A DNA stretch of 64,000 bases from Rhodococcus erythropolis NBRC 15567. GTDB lineage: Bacteria; Actinomycetota; Actinomycetes; Mycobacteriales; Mycobacteriaceae. Below are positions 46,295 through 56,972 of the stretch, piece after piece. Positions within the stretch are counted from its first letter, which is position 1, and the number at the start of each line of letters is the position of its first letter. The notes beneath the pieces were generated by a model, which was given only the letters and a program-made list of their open reading frames with translations, searched no databases and was not told where the DNA came from. The stretch is taken from NCBI RefSeq assembly GCF_001552595.1, contig NZ_BCRM01000019.1, positions 1 through 64,000 of the forward strand. Reading direction: 5' to 3'. A program made the position numbers and the translations under genes.

Positions 46295-46892
46295 CAAACG
46301 GGGCGATTCAAGTGGCGGGGGATCGATTGTCTATGAATCCACTCGCAGGCGCCTCACGGGCAAACAGGCGGAAACTGTGGCCAGGCTTGCCGAAGCAACA
46401 GTGAAAGTTCTACGCAAACAAGAGTTTTCCGGACTGACTGTCCGTTCGGTTGCGGCCGAAGCGGGTGTAGGAACTGCGACCGCCTACACGTATTTCGCGT
46501 CCAAGGAGCATCTGGTCGCAGAGGTTTTCTGGCGAAGACTTCAGAACTCGTCGGCGCCTGATGGCTCAGGGTTGGATCGCACCGCGCACGTGCTGTCTGT
46601 ACTTCGAAACATCGCGCTGCTTCTCGCGGACGAACCGGAGGTATCGGCCGCCGTGACCAATGCACTGCTCGGATCCGATCCTGAAGTGGAACATCTTCGC
46701 GGGCGGATCGGACTCGAGATCCATCAACGACTCGCTTCGGCGTTGGATCCGAATGGCGAACCCGAAGTGTTGGAAGCGCTCGAAATGCTTTATGCCGGGG
46801 CGCTTCTGCGAGCAGGGATCGGCTACGGAACCTACGCGCAAATCGCTGGACGCCTCGAGGCCTCAGCTCTACTGATCCTGGAGAAATCATGA
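46287..46892 (+). CDS. TetR-family transcriptional regulator
   Basis: This 201-residue protein has an N-terminal TetR helix-turn-helix (FSGLTVRSVAAEAGVGTATAYTYFASKEHLVAEVFW) and a variable ligand-binding C-terminal half. The GTG start lies inside the operator-like element and has no Shine-Dalgarno, consistent with a leaderless message. The stop overlaps the next P450 start by ATGA. By position it equals Rv0767c. It probably represses its own operon and the ALDH operon through the shared 18-bp element; the inducer may be a pathway lipid or its CoA ester. Confidence 0.9.
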   Translation: MSSKRGDSSGGGSIVYESTRRRLTGKQAETVARLAEATVKVLRKQEFSGLTVRSVAAEAGVGTATAYTYFASKEHLVAEVFWRRLQNSSAPDGSGLDRTAHVLSVLRNIALLLADEPEVSAAVTNALLGSDPEVEHLRGRIGLEIHQRLASALDPNGEPEVLEALEMLYAGALLRAGIGYGTYAQIAGRLEASALLILEKS

Positions 46893-48094
46893 CAGAAGCT
46901 TTGATCGATCCGGTGGTCTTCAATCCGTACGACTACCACTTTCACGACGATCCGTATCCGACGTACAAGCGTCTGCGCGAAGAATCACCGTTGTATCACA
47001 ATCCGGACGTTGGCTTTTGGGCGTTGTCGCGATATGCGGACGTGGTCGACGGATTCAAGGACAACAAGCGTCTCTCGAGCGCCAACGGGGTATCGCTCGA
47101 CCCAGCAGCCTACGGTCCACACGCGCATTATGTGATGTCGTTTCTCGCGATGGACGATCCCCGCCATATGCGGTTGCGCCAGTTGGTTTCTCGCGGATTC
47201 ACGCCGCGACGGGTTGCGGAGCTCGACGGCCGGATCCTCGAACTCACGAAGCAACATCTGGTACCTGCGTTGGGCGCGGGGGAGTTCGACTGGATTACGG
47301 AGGTGGCGGGAAAGCTGCCGATGGACGTCATCTCCGAACTCATGGGGGTTCCCGAACCCGACAGGGCCGAACTGCGGCGCAAGGCGGATCTGGTGGTGCA
47401 TCGAGAGGCGGGTGTTCTCGACGTGCCGCAACCTGCGGTGGAGGCTTCGATCAGTTTGATGGGCTACTACAAGGAGATGATCGCGCAGCGTCGCCGATCG
47501 CGGACGGACGATCTGACCTCGGCCTTGCTCGATGCCGAGATCGACGGAGACAAACTCTCGGACCAGGAGATCCTCGGATTCATGTTTCTGATGGTCGTGG
47601 CCGGAAACGAGACCACGACCAAGCTTCTCGGAAACGCTCTGTACTGGGGTTCGCACCACCGGGAGCAGATCACACCGGTTCTCGACGATCCCGAACGAGC
47701 CTCGGAATGGGTGGAAGAGACTCTTCGCTACGACACGTCGAGCCAGATCGTGGCTCGGACTTCGGTTGTCGACCTCGAATATCACGGACGCACCATTCCG
47801 GCGGGGGAGAAGGTCCTGCTCCTGATCGGATCGGCCAACCGAGACGCTGACGTCTTCGAGGATGCCGACAGCTTCCAGATCGGCCGGAGTTCGTCGGGAA
47901 AACTCGCGAGTTTCGGTGGTGGCGTGCACTTCTGTCTCGGTGCCCACCTTGCCAAGCTCGAAGCCAAGATCGCCCTCGCAGAGTTCGGGCGTCGGGTCAG
48001 CGACTACGAAGTCGACGAGTCCGGAATCGAGCGTGTTCATTCGACAAACGTCCGGGGCTTTGCGGCCCTGCCGGTGAAAGTGCAGGTGCGCTGA
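46889..48094 (+). CDS. Cytochrome P450, CYP123-like
   Basis: This 401-residue P450 is complete: the I-helix motif AGNETTT (about 238), the ExxR motif in EETLRYD, and the heme loop FGGGVHFCLG with heme-ligand Cys349. It overlaps tetR by four bases and the next SDR by one base (TGATG). The position matches cyp123 (Rv0766c) between tetR and an SDR next to cyp51 in M. tuberculosis. Electrons probably come from the 3Fe-4S ferredoxin encoded downstream. The substrate is not known for this family; the setting suggests a lipid or sterol. Confidence 0.9.
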   Translation: MTEALIDPVVFNPYDYHFHDDPYPTYKRLREESPLYHNPDVGFWALSRYADVVDGFKDNKRLSSANGVSLDPAAYGPHAHYVMSFLAMDDPRHMRLRQLVSRGFTPRRVAELDGRILELTKQHLVPALGAGEFDWITEVAGKLPMDVISELMGVPEPDRAELRRKADLVVHREAGVLDVPQPAVEASISLMGYYKEMIAQRRRSRTDDLTSALLDAEIDGDKLSDQEILGFMFLMVVAGNETTTKLLGNALYWGSHHREQITPVLDDPERASEWVEETLRYDTSSQIVARTSVVDLEYHGRTIPAGEKVLLLIGSANRDADVFEDADSFQIGRSSSGKLASFGGGVHFCLGAHLAKLEAKIALAEFGRRVSDYEVDESGIERVHSTNVRGFAALPVKVQVR

Positions 48095-48896
48095 TGCCTC
48101 GTTTCGAACCCAATCCAGTTCGCCGGCCGGCATTGATCAGTGGCGCATCGTCGGGAATCGGCACCGCTACTGCGTATGCCCTGGCCGAACTCGGCCATCC
48201 GGTTGCGCTCGGTGCGCGTCGAGTCACCGAATGCGAAGCCATCGCCGAGAAGATCCGCAGCAATGGTGGTGAAGCGTTTGCCCACTTCCTCGACGTCACG
48301 GACGGTGATTCGGTCGACGGATTCGTCTCGGCCGCAGAGGCAGTCCACGGTCCCACCGAAATGGTCGTCTCCGGTGCCGGTGACCTCGAATTCGGGGCTG
48401 CGGACGAGATGGATCCAGAGGCGTTCTCACGGCAGATCCAAGTCCACCTCGTTGGTGCGCAGCGATTGGCGCATCGCGTACTCCCCGGCATGAGGCAACG
48501 ACAGCGCGGTGACTTCGTACTGATCGGCTCGGATTGTGCCGAGCGCCAGCGTCCACTCATGGGTGCTTACGACGCGGCCAAGGCCGGGCTCGAAGCAATG
48601 GGGCGCCAGATGCGAATGGAGCTCGAAGGAACAGGCATTCGCGCGTCGATCGTGCGACCCGGGCCGACACTGACCGGCATGGGGATGGACACGACGCCGG
48701 AGATCATCGGACCGGTTGGGGAATCGTGGAGTAAGTGGGGGTTCGCCCGCCATGGTTACTTTCTGCGTGCCTCGGACATCGCCAATGCCATCGTCGCCGT
48801 TGTGTCGGCGCCGCGAGGAGCACACATCGTGCTCGTCGAAGTTCAGCCCGAGGCACCACTGGACAAACTTCCCACTGCGAACTCACAGGAGACGAC

Positions 48897-48900
<4 letters not shown>
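48094..48900 (+). CDS. Short-chain dehydrogenase/reductase (Rv0765c-like)
   Basis: This 268-residue SDR has SGASSGIG for cofactor binding, GARRVTE (an Arg pair suggesting NADP preference) and a YDAAK catalytic pair. The Ser is probably in LIGSD, and SGAGD replaces the usual NAG motif. It lies between two P450 genes with overlaps of one and four bases. It probably acts on the alcohol or ketone made by one of the P450s. The replaced NAG motif is slightly unusual and may mark a divergent subfamily. Confidence 0.9.
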
Positions 48901-50515
<1,615 letters not shown>

Positions 50516-50543
50516 ATTCAAGTACTCGAGGGAGGAAGTTCAG

Positions 50544-51095
50544 ATGACGGGTTTCGACCGCGCAGAGCTCGACGAGATGGTCCAACGCTGGATCGAGGCG
50601 AACAAGAAGGCCGAAGCCGCCGGTGATTGGAAACCGTTGGCGGACATGTACACCGAGGACGCCACGTACGGGTGGAACTACGGTCCCAAGCAGGATTTCA
50701 TGGCGGTGGGGCGCGAGGAGATTCGCGAAGTCGCGCTCGGCCTCGAGATGAAGGGCCTCGAAGGTTGGGAGTACCCGTATCAAGACTTTGTGATCGACGA
50801 ACGTAGCGGAAACGTGATCGGCTTGTGGAAGCAGATTTCTGATGCCAAGCGTGAGGACGGGAGCAACTACTCCGTCTACGGTATCGGCGGTAGTTGGTTC
50901 CGCTACGGCGGGGACTTCCAATGGTCCTGGCAGCGTGACTTCTTCGACTTCGGGAACGTGTCGGCACTGTTCATGGAGATGATCGGCAACAACGCTCTCT
51001 CGAAGGGGATGCAGGGCCGGATCCAGCGATCGATCTCGGGCGACCCGCTACCGGGCTGGTATCCGGTGGGCACCGCGCCGGTCCCGCTGTGGTGA
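50544..51095 (+). CDS. NTF2-like / SnoaL-fold family protein (Rv0762c-like position)
   Basis: This 183-residue protein has an ATG behind GGGAGGAAG. The N-terminal helix followed by a curved-sheet pattern (IEANKKAEAAGDWKPLADMYTEDATYGWNYGPKQDF…VGREEIREVALGL) is typical of NTF2-like proteins. Later the WFRYGGDFQWSWQRDFFDFGN segment resembles steroid-isomerase- or SnoaL-type folds. Members isomerise, cyclise or dehydrate small molecules, or only bind them. It follows the ferredoxin and overlaps the next gene by four bases. A role in handling a product of the P450s is plausible, but no catalytic residues can be assigned. Confidence 0.8.
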   Translation: MTGFDRAELDEMVQRWIEANKKAEAAGDWKPLADMYTEDATYGWNYGPKQDFMAVGREEIREVALGLEMKGLEGWEYPYQDFVIDERSGNVIGLWKQISDAKREDGSNYSVYGIGGSWFRYGGDFQWSWQRDFFDFGNVSALFMEMIGNNALSKGMQGRIQRSISGDPLPGWYPVGTAPVPLW

Positions 51096-52348
51096 GTCCG
51101 ATGACGGTGCGCGATTCCTTCGAGACACTCTCGCAGCGCGACCTTGCCGTGTTGGTGCCCGAGTTGCTCCTGTGTGGGCAGCTGATCGATCGCTCGGGCA
51201 TGGCGCATCTGATCGTCGAATTCGGACGCGAGGGTATGGCGCAGGTGGCCGTCGAAGAGTGGGAATCGGCCAGCCCCTGGTACACCCGCCGCATGCAGAA
51301 GGCTCTCGGATACGAGGGCGACGACGTCGTGACGATCTTCAAAGGGTTACAACTCGACATCGGCGCTCCGCCACAGTTCATGGACTTTCGATACCGGGTC
51401 GACGATCCGCTGCACGGTGAATTCTGGCTCGATCATTGCGGAGCACTCATGGACGTCGAGCCGTTGGGCGATGAGTTCGTGACCTCGATGTGTCACGACA
51501 TCGAGGATCCGACTTTCGATGCGACGGCCATCGCGACCAACCCGCACGCCCAGATCCGGCCGATTCACCGACCACCGCGCAGGCCCGCGGACCGACATCC
51601 GCACTGCGCCTGGACCGTTGCCATCGACCCGTCGCACACGCCTCCCGTGATGACCGCGCACACCGAGCAGATCGGACGCACCGCCGCGGTGACGGTCGAG
51701 CTGAGCCCGATCGATCACAGTGGGGACGGTAGGGCGGACTACTCGGGTCCGTTGTTGTCCGACCTGAGGTTTTCCGACTTCTCGCGATCAGCCTTGGTTC
51801 GTATCGCAGAGGAGATCTGCGTGCAGCATCATCTGTTGGCGTTGGGCTTTCTGGCAGCGGTTCGCCGCCGTGCCGACGAAGACAAGGCGCGCGAGATCAC
51901 GCGAAAGCAATTGACCGGAATCGCGGGAGTTGCGGCACAGCGTATTCGAGATGCGCTCGGGCTTCCTTCGACTCTGGAATCGTTGGCATTGGTCCTGTCC
52001 GTGCATCCCTTGCTGAATCCGAAGCAGTATGTGGAGAGTGAGATCCGACCGGACGGCGGTGCTCTGGAGCTGTGGATCTCGCGAGACGCTCTTGTCGACC
52101 GCGACGGCGGTTGGCCGACCTTGCTCGGCAGCGAGCACCTCGATCCCCTCCAGGCTTTGGTCCGCGGCGTGAATCCTCACTTCACCGTGAGAGTGGTGGC
52201 CGAAGATGCCGCGGGGCTCCTTCTGGCCGTCGACATCACCGAAGCTCCCGCTCCGGAATGCGTCGAAGTCGCCATTACGAAGGTCAGTACCGGCGCGGCA
52301 TTCGTATTCGAAGATCGCGGAATCCCTTTGCCTCTCTTCGTCGTCTGA
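51092..52348 (+). CDS. Conserved hypothetical protein, about 418 residues, in the P450 operon
   Basis: I do not recognise a named family. The GTG at 51092 overlaps the previous stop by GTGA; the ATG at 51101 is an alternative. The N-terminal half (about 5-180) contains Trp-rich and His-rich stretches such as WYTRRMQKALGYEGDD and FWLDHCGALMDVEP, followed by IRPIHRPPRRP. The C-terminal half is Ala/Leu-rich and mostly helical, ending in the strand-like FVFEDRGIPLPLFVV. There is no signal peptide or membrane segment. Its place between an NTF2-like protein and an acyl-CoA synthetase suggests a cytoplasmic role in the same lipid pathway. Confidence 0.8.
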   Translation: MSPMTVRDSFETLSQRDLAVLVPELLLCGQLIDRSGMAHLIVEFGREGMAQVAVEEWESASPWYTRRMQKALGYEGDDVVTIFKGLQLDIGAPPQFMDFRYRVDDPLHGEFWLDHCGALMDVEPLGDEFVTSMCHDIEDPTFDATAIATNPHAQIRPIHRPPRRPADRHPHCAWTVAIDPSHTPPVMTAHTEQIGRTAAVTVELSPIDHSGDGRADYSGPLLSDLRFSDFSRSALVRIAEEICVQHHLLALGFLAAVRRRADEDKAREITRKQLTGIAGVAAQRIRDALGLPSTLESLALVLSVHPLLNPKQYVESEIRPDGGALELWISRDALVDRDGGWPTLLGSEHLDPLQALVRGVNPHFTVRVVAEDAAGLLLAVDITEAPAPECVEVAITKVSTGAAFVFEDRGIPLPLFVV

Positions 52349-52374
52349 CCGGCCGAACCCGAAGGACTCAACCT

Positions 52375-54012
52375 ATGGCGTACACGTTTGCAGACCTGTT
52401 CGAGCATTCCGTCGATGTGATGCCCGATCGCCTCGCGCTGATCGTTTCCGGCGAGGAGGTGACATACCGTGAGCTCGACGAGCGGGCCAACCGATTGGCG
52501 CATTACTTCCAGTCCGTCGGGTTGGGTGTCGGTTCGCACATCGGTATTCAACTGCACAACTCGATCGAGGCGATGGTTGCTGTCCTCGCGGCCTTCAAGA
52601 TCCGCGGCGTTCCCATCACGGTGAACTACCGCTACACGAGCGACGAATTGGTTTATCTGTACGAGAATGCGGATCTCACGGCGTTGGTATTCCATCGTGG
52701 TTTCGCTGAGCGGGTCGCCGAGGCGTTGGTGTCCGCGCCGCGGGTCAAGTACGTGATCGAGGCGGCGGACGAACTCGCTCTCGGGAACGAACCGTCGATT
52801 CCGGGGGCAGTGGCGTACGAGGATGCGCTCGGCAACCAATCCCCGCTGCGCGTAGGTGAACATGCTTTTCCCGAGCGTTCCGGCGACGACGTCTACGTTC
52901 TCTACACCGGCGGAACAACCGGACGACCGAAAGGCGTCGTCTGGCGGCAGGAAGACATCTGGCGCGTGTTGGCCGGCGGTTACGACTTCTATTCGGGTGA
53001 GCCGATCGCCGACGAGTACCAGCAGTCGCGCGGTGGCGCCGCGGCAGCCGAACCGATGCGGTGGTGCATGCTTCCACCGCTGATCCACACCTCGGCACTG
53101 ATGCCGACGTTCAACGCTCTGTTCTCCGGAAACACCGTCATCTTCGAACCGAAGTTCGATGCGGCGCAGGTCTGGAAAGTCGTCGCCGAGTATCGGCCCC
53201 AGGTCATGGTCATCACCGGCGACGCCATGGGCCGTCCACTGGTCGAAGCCCATCACGAATTGCAACCGGATGCGTCGAGCCTGGCTGTGCTCGCCTCCGG
53301 CGCTGCGCTCTTCTCCGGATCGGTCAAAGACGCGTTCTTCGACGTCTTTCCGAATCTGATGATCTCCGATTCGGTTGGATCGTCCGAAACAGGCTTCGGC
53401 GGAATCGGATTCGCAACCAAAGGGCTCGAGCAGCGTGGCGGACCCAAAGTGGGCGCCAACAGATTCACGGTCGTCGTCGACGACGACAACCGTGTGTTGG
53501 AGCCGGGTTCGGGGGCCGAAGGATGGTTGGCGAAACTCGGCAACGTCCCACTGGGCTACTACAACGATCCGGTGAAGTCGGCGGAGATATTCCGAGAGGT
53601 GAACGGCGCGCGGGCAGTGGTGACCGGAGACCGAGCGCGGATCGAGGACGACGGCTCGGTCACTCTCCTCGGCCGGGGAAACATGGTGGTCAACACCGGC
53701 GGTGAGAAAGTCTTCGTGGAAGAGGTCGAAGCAGTGGTGAAGGCCCATCCCGACATCTACGACGCAACAGTGATCGGCATTGCCGACGAGCGGTGGGGCA
53801 ATCGGGTGGCGGCGGTGCTCCGCGTCCGCGATGGTGTGGAACCGGATTTCGATTCCATCGAAAAACACACCCGCACTCAGCTTGCCGGCTACAAGATTCC
53901 GCGTTCCTTCTGGATCGCCGACGAGGTCGTTCGAGCGCCGAGCGGCAAGCCGGACTACCGCTGGGCCAAGGAGTTCTCACAGAACAGCGACCCGGTCCAC
54001 CGGATCGACTAG
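52375..54012 (+). CDS. Acyl-CoA synthetase, FadD19-like
   Basis: This 545-residue AMP-forming ligase starts at the ATG at 52375. It has the ATP loop YTGGTTGRPKG, an adenylate motif region SDSVGSSETGFGG, TGDRAR and the C-terminal GKPDYRWAKE with the catalytic Lys region. Sequence and length resemble mycobacterial FadD19, which activates C24-branched or long sterol side chains as CoA esters, but it looks clearly diverged from it. The neighbouring CYP125-like P450 would supply a side-chain carboxylate, the kind of substrate it would activate. It is the only CoA ligase in the window. Confidence 0.88.
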   Translation: MAYTFADLFEHSVDVMPDRLALIVSGEEVTYRELDERANRLAHYFQSVGLGVGSHIGIQLHNSIEAMVAVLAAFKIRGVPITVNYRYTSDELVYLYENADLTALVFHRGFAERVAEALVSAPRVKYVIEAADELALGNEPSIPGAVAYEDALGNQSPLRVGEHAFPERSGDDVYVLYTGGTTGRPKGVVWRQEDIWRVLAGGYDFYSGEPIADEYQQSRGGAAAAEPMRWCMLPPLIHTSALMPTFNALFSGNTVIFEPKFDAAQVWKVVAEYRPQVMVITGDAMGRPLVEAHHELQPDASSLAVLASGAALFSGSVKDAFFDVFPNLMISDSVGSSETGFGGIGFATKGLEQRGGPKVGANRFTVVVDDDNRVLEPGSGAEGWLAKLGNVPLGYYNDPVKSAEIFREVNGARAVVTGDRARIEDDGSVTLLGRGNMVVNTGGEKVFVEEVEAVVKAHPDIYDATVIGIADERWGNRVAAVLRVRDGVEPDFDSIEKHTRTQLAGYKIPRSFWIADEVVRAPSGKPDYRWAKEFSQNSDPVHRID

Positions 54013-54065
54013 CGCTCACACGCAACACCCGGCACCCGGCACCCATCCGTAAAGGAGCATCTGCA

Positions 54066-55319
54066 ATGCCTGAGATCGACCTTCCCGACGGGTTCGACGT
54101 GACCGACCCGCATCTGTACGGCGAGCGCGTCCCGCTTGCCGAGTTCGCCGAACTACGACGATGCGCTCCGGTCTGGTGGAACGCCCAGGAACCGGGTACC
54201 GGCGGATTTCACGACGGTGGTTGTTGGGTTGTCTCCCGCCACGCAGACGTCCGCGACGTCTCGTTGCGCAGCGAGGAGTTCTCGAGCAACGTCAACGGCT
54301 GCATTCCGCGGCATGAAGACAACATCTCGGCGGAGGAGTTGGAGGCGACAAAACACGTCCTCATCAACAAGGACGCCCCTGAGCACACACAGCTGCGCAA
54401 GTTGGTGGCGCGCTTGTTCACTCCGCGGTCGGTGGAAGCGATGCGGGCCGGGCTGGAAGCGCGGGCAGAAGACATAGCGTCGGCTGCCGTGGCGGAAGGT
54501 AGCGGTGATTTTGTCAGCCAGGTCGCCAGCGAGTTACCGATGCAGGCGATCTCGGAGCTGATCGGTGTACCGCAGGACGGGCGCCGTCAGCTGTACGAAT
54601 GGTCGAATCAGATGACGGGATACGACGACGAGTCGCTCGCCGGCGAGTCGCGGATGGCGTCGGCGCAGATCCTGGGCTACGCCTATCAACTGGCCGAGGC
54701 GAGACGGGAGGAACCGCTCGACGACATCATCTCGCGCTTGGTGCATGCCGACATCGACGGACAGAAACTCACCCCGGAACAGTTCGGTTTCTTCGTCATC
54801 ATGTTGGCTGTCGCAGGCAACGAAACGACGCGCAACGCAACGACACTCGGCATGATGGCATTTCTCGAGCATCCGGATCAGTGGGAACTGTACAAGCGTG
54901 AGCGTCCGCGCACCGCCGCGGACGAGATCATCCGCTGGGCTTCGCCACTGACGTCGATGCAACGAACAGCAGTGGTGGACACACAGATTGCCGGCACTAC
55001 GATTGCGAAGGGGCAGCGTGTCGTACTGCTCTACGGCTCGGCGAACTTCGACGAAACCGTCTTCGAGAACCCCGACGTCTTCGACATCACCCGAGACCCG
55101 AACCCGCACCTCGCGTTCGGAGGAACCGGACCGCACTACTGCGTCGGCGCCAACCTGGCCAGAATGGAGGTCGATCTGATCTTCGGCAAGATCGCCGATC
55201 ACATGCCCGACATCAGCAAGCTCGGCGATCCGAGCAGGCTCTCGTCCGGTTGGCTCAACGGGATCAAGGAATTCAAGGTCGACTACGGCAACTCCACGTC
55301 ATGTCCTTCGGGGCATTGA
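54066..55319 (+). CDS. Cytochrome P450, CYP125-like (steroid side-chain hydroxylase family)
   Basis: This 417-residue P450 starts at the ATG at 54066 behind AAAGGAG. It has AGNETTRN (about 250), ExxR in DEIIRWA and the heme loop FGGTGPHYCVGANLARM (Cys about 359). The N-terminus (LPDGFDVTDPHLYGERVPLAEFAELRRCAPVWWN) and the end (RLSSGWLNGIKEFKVDY) closely follow CYP125A1 as I remember it. CYP125 oxidises the terminal carbon of the cholesterol side chain to alcohol, aldehyde and acid. It lacks the longer N-terminus of M. tuberculosis CYP125A1. The gene ends one base before the first YrbE start, linking oxidation to Mce import. Confidence 0.9.
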   Translation: MPEIDLPDGFDVTDPHLYGERVPLAEFAELRRCAPVWWNAQEPGTGGFHDGGCWVVSRHADVRDVSLRSEEFSSNVNGCIPRHEDNISAEELEATKHVLINKDAPEHTQLRKLVARLFTPRSVEAMRAGLEARAEDIASAAVAEGSGDFVSQVASELPMQAISELIGVPQDGRRQLYEWSNQMTGYDDESLAGESRMASAQILGYAYQLAEARREEPLDDIISRLVHADIDGQKLTPEQFGFFVIMLAVAGNETTRNATTLGMMAFLEHPDQWELYKRERPRTAADEIIRWASPLTSMQRTAVVDTQIAGTTIAKGQRVVLLYGSANFDETVFENPDVFDITRDPNPHLAFGGTGPHYCVGANLARMEVDLIFGKIADHMPDISKLGDPSRLSSGWLNGIKEFKVDYGNSTSCPSGH

Positions 55320-55320
55320 C

Positions 55321-56094
55321 GTGTACAGCGGAAGAGTTGCGCTTGCGAGCCCGATGCGCGAACTCGGCCAGTTCTACCGGATGGGCGCCGATGTCGCAGT
55401 GGGCTTGTTCCGCACCCGCTTTCAGGTGCAGGAGTTTCTCGAGCAGAGTTGGATGATCGCCCGGGTGTCGATCGTGCCGACAGTGTTGGTAGCCGTGCCG
55501 TTCACGGTCCTGGTGAGTTTCACCCTCAACATCCTTCTCCGCGAGATCGGTGCCGCCGACCTCAGCGGCGCCGGGGCCGCGCTCGGTGCCGTGACTCAGG
55601 TCGGTCCGGTGGTGACGGTGCTGATCGTGGCAGGTGCGGGCGCGACAGCCATCGCCGCCGATCTGGGATCGAGAACGATTCGTGAAGAGATCGACGCCAT
55701 GGAGGTGCTCGGGATCGATCCGATCAATCGGTTGGTGATTCCGCGTGTGGTCGCGTCGACCGTGGTGGCTTTGCTGCTCAACGGACTCGTCTGCGTCATC
55801 GGCATCGCCGGCGGTTACGCCTTCTCGGTGTCTCTCCAGGGCGTGAACCCTGGCGCCTTCGTCGAGGGAATCACGTTGCTGACCGGCCTGCCCGAGGTGG
55901 CGTTGTCGATGGTCAAAGCTGCACTGTTCGGGATGCTGGCGGGATTGGTGGCCTGCTATCGCGGACTGTCGGTACGGGGTGGGCCGAAAGGCGTGGGGGA
56001 GGCCGTCAACGAAACGGTGGTGTACGCATTCATGGCGTTGTTCGTCGTCAACACCATCGTCACCGCGGTCGGCATCCGATTGACGGCGGGGTGA
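55321..56094 (+). CDS. yrbEA: MlaE/YrbE permease A of an Mce transporter
   Basis: This 257-residue inner-membrane permease has a GTG start one base after the P450 stop. It shows about five to six hydrophobic segments and the signature REEIDAMEVLGIDPINRLVIPRVVAS typical of YrbE/MlaE. The wording closely resembles YrbE4A, the permease of the mycobacterial cholesterol importer. It pairs with the next gene to form the membrane channel. The ATPase (MceG) is usually encoded elsewhere and is not in this window. Confidence 0.95.
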   Translation: MYSGRVALASPMRELGQFYRMGADVAVGLFRTRFQVQEFLEQSWMIARVSIVPTVLVAVPFTVLVSFTLNILLREIGAADLSGAGAALGAVTQVGPVVTVLIVAGAGATAIAADLGSRTIREEIDAMEVLGIDPINRLVIPRVVASTVVALLLNGLVCVIGIAGGYAFSVSLQGVNPGAFVEGITLLTGLPEVALSMVKAALFGMLAGLVACYRGLSVRGGPKGVGEAVNETVVYAFMALFVVNTIVTAVGIRLTAG

Positions 56095-56963
56095 TCGAGG
56101 TGACGCTGTCGGATTCGCTGGCACAAATCGGCAAGTTCGGACGCACGCGGGCGCGGGTGGCTCGAACGTCACGCTCGATCGACGACGTCGGGCGACAAGC
56201 TGTCTTCTTCGCGCGCGCCATCGCTCACATCCCGTGGGCAATTCGCAAACACCCGAAAGAAGTGTTGAGACTGGTAGCCGAGATCAGCATGGGCACCGGA
56301 GCTTTGGCAGTGATCGGCGGCACGGTTGCGGTCGTAGGATTTCTGACTCTCGCCTCGGGCGGCACCATTGCGATCCAAGGTTTCAGCTCACTGGGAAATA
56401 TCGGAGTCGAAGCGCTCACCGGATTCTTCTCCGCCTTCATCAACGTTCGTATCGCTGCGCCGGTCATCGCGGGAATCGGCCTGTCGGCCACGATCGGAGC
56501 AGGTTCGACCGCGCAGATCGGTGCCATGCGCATCAGTGAGGAAATCGACGCCCTCGAATCGATGGCGATCAGTTCGGTCCCGTACGTCGTCAGCACCCGC
56601 GTCACCGCAGGGATGATCGCGATCTTGCCGCTGTACTCACTGGCGCTCGTAGGATCATTTCTGGCCGGACGATTCACCACGGTCGTGCTGTTCGGTCAAT
56701 CCTCCGGTCTTTACGACCACTACTTCACGACGTTCCTCGATCCGGTCGACGTCGCATGGTCCTTCGTTCAAGTGCTCGTGATGGCACTACTGGTGATGCT
56801 GATCCACACGTACTACGGATACAACGCGTCCGGGGGACCGTCGGGCGTGGGAACTGCAGTGGGCCGCGGGGTTCGGCTCTCGCTGATCTGCGTCGTGGCG
56901 GTGACCCTGCTCGTCTCACTCGCGCTCTACGGCGGTTCCGGCAACTTCAATCTGTCCGGTTAG
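56091..56963 (+). CDS. yrbEB: MlaE/YrbE permease B of an Mce transporter
   Basis: This 290-residue protein has a GTG start overlapping the previous stop by GTGA. It has an N-terminal cytoplasmic stretch, then hydrophobic segments around the conserved ISEEIDALESMAISSVPYVVSTRV loop. It is the second permease half of the Mce system. The C-terminal YYGYNASGGPSGVGTAVGRGVRLS motif is the usual YrbE-B ending. Confidence 0.95.
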   Translation: MIEVTLSDSLAQIGKFGRTRARVARTSRSIDDVGRQAVFFARAIAHIPWAIRKHPKEVLRLVAEISMGTGALAVIGGTVAVVGFLTLASGGTIAIQGFSSLGNIGVEALTGFFSAFINVRIAAPVIAGIGLSATIGAGSTAQIGAMRISEEIDALESMAISSVPYVVSTRVTAGMIAILPLYSLALVGSFLAGRFTTVVLFGQSSGLYDHYFTTFLDPVDVAWSFVQVLVMALLVMLIHTYYGYNASGGPSGVGTAVGRGVRLSLICVVAVTLLVSLALYGGSGNFNLSG

Positions 56964-56972
56964 GGGGACTGC

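Noticed and set aside
53793-54065. Upstream extension of the CYP125-like protein
   Set aside because: It overlaps the FadD C-terminus in another frame and shows no P450 similarity. The ATG at 54066 has a clear AAAGGAG.
54013-54065. KstR-type operator (TnnAACnnGTTnnA) before the CYP125-like gene
   Set aside because: I looked here and in the gaps at 50486-50543 and 52349-52374 and found no such palindrome; only short CACCCGG repeats occur in 54013-54065.
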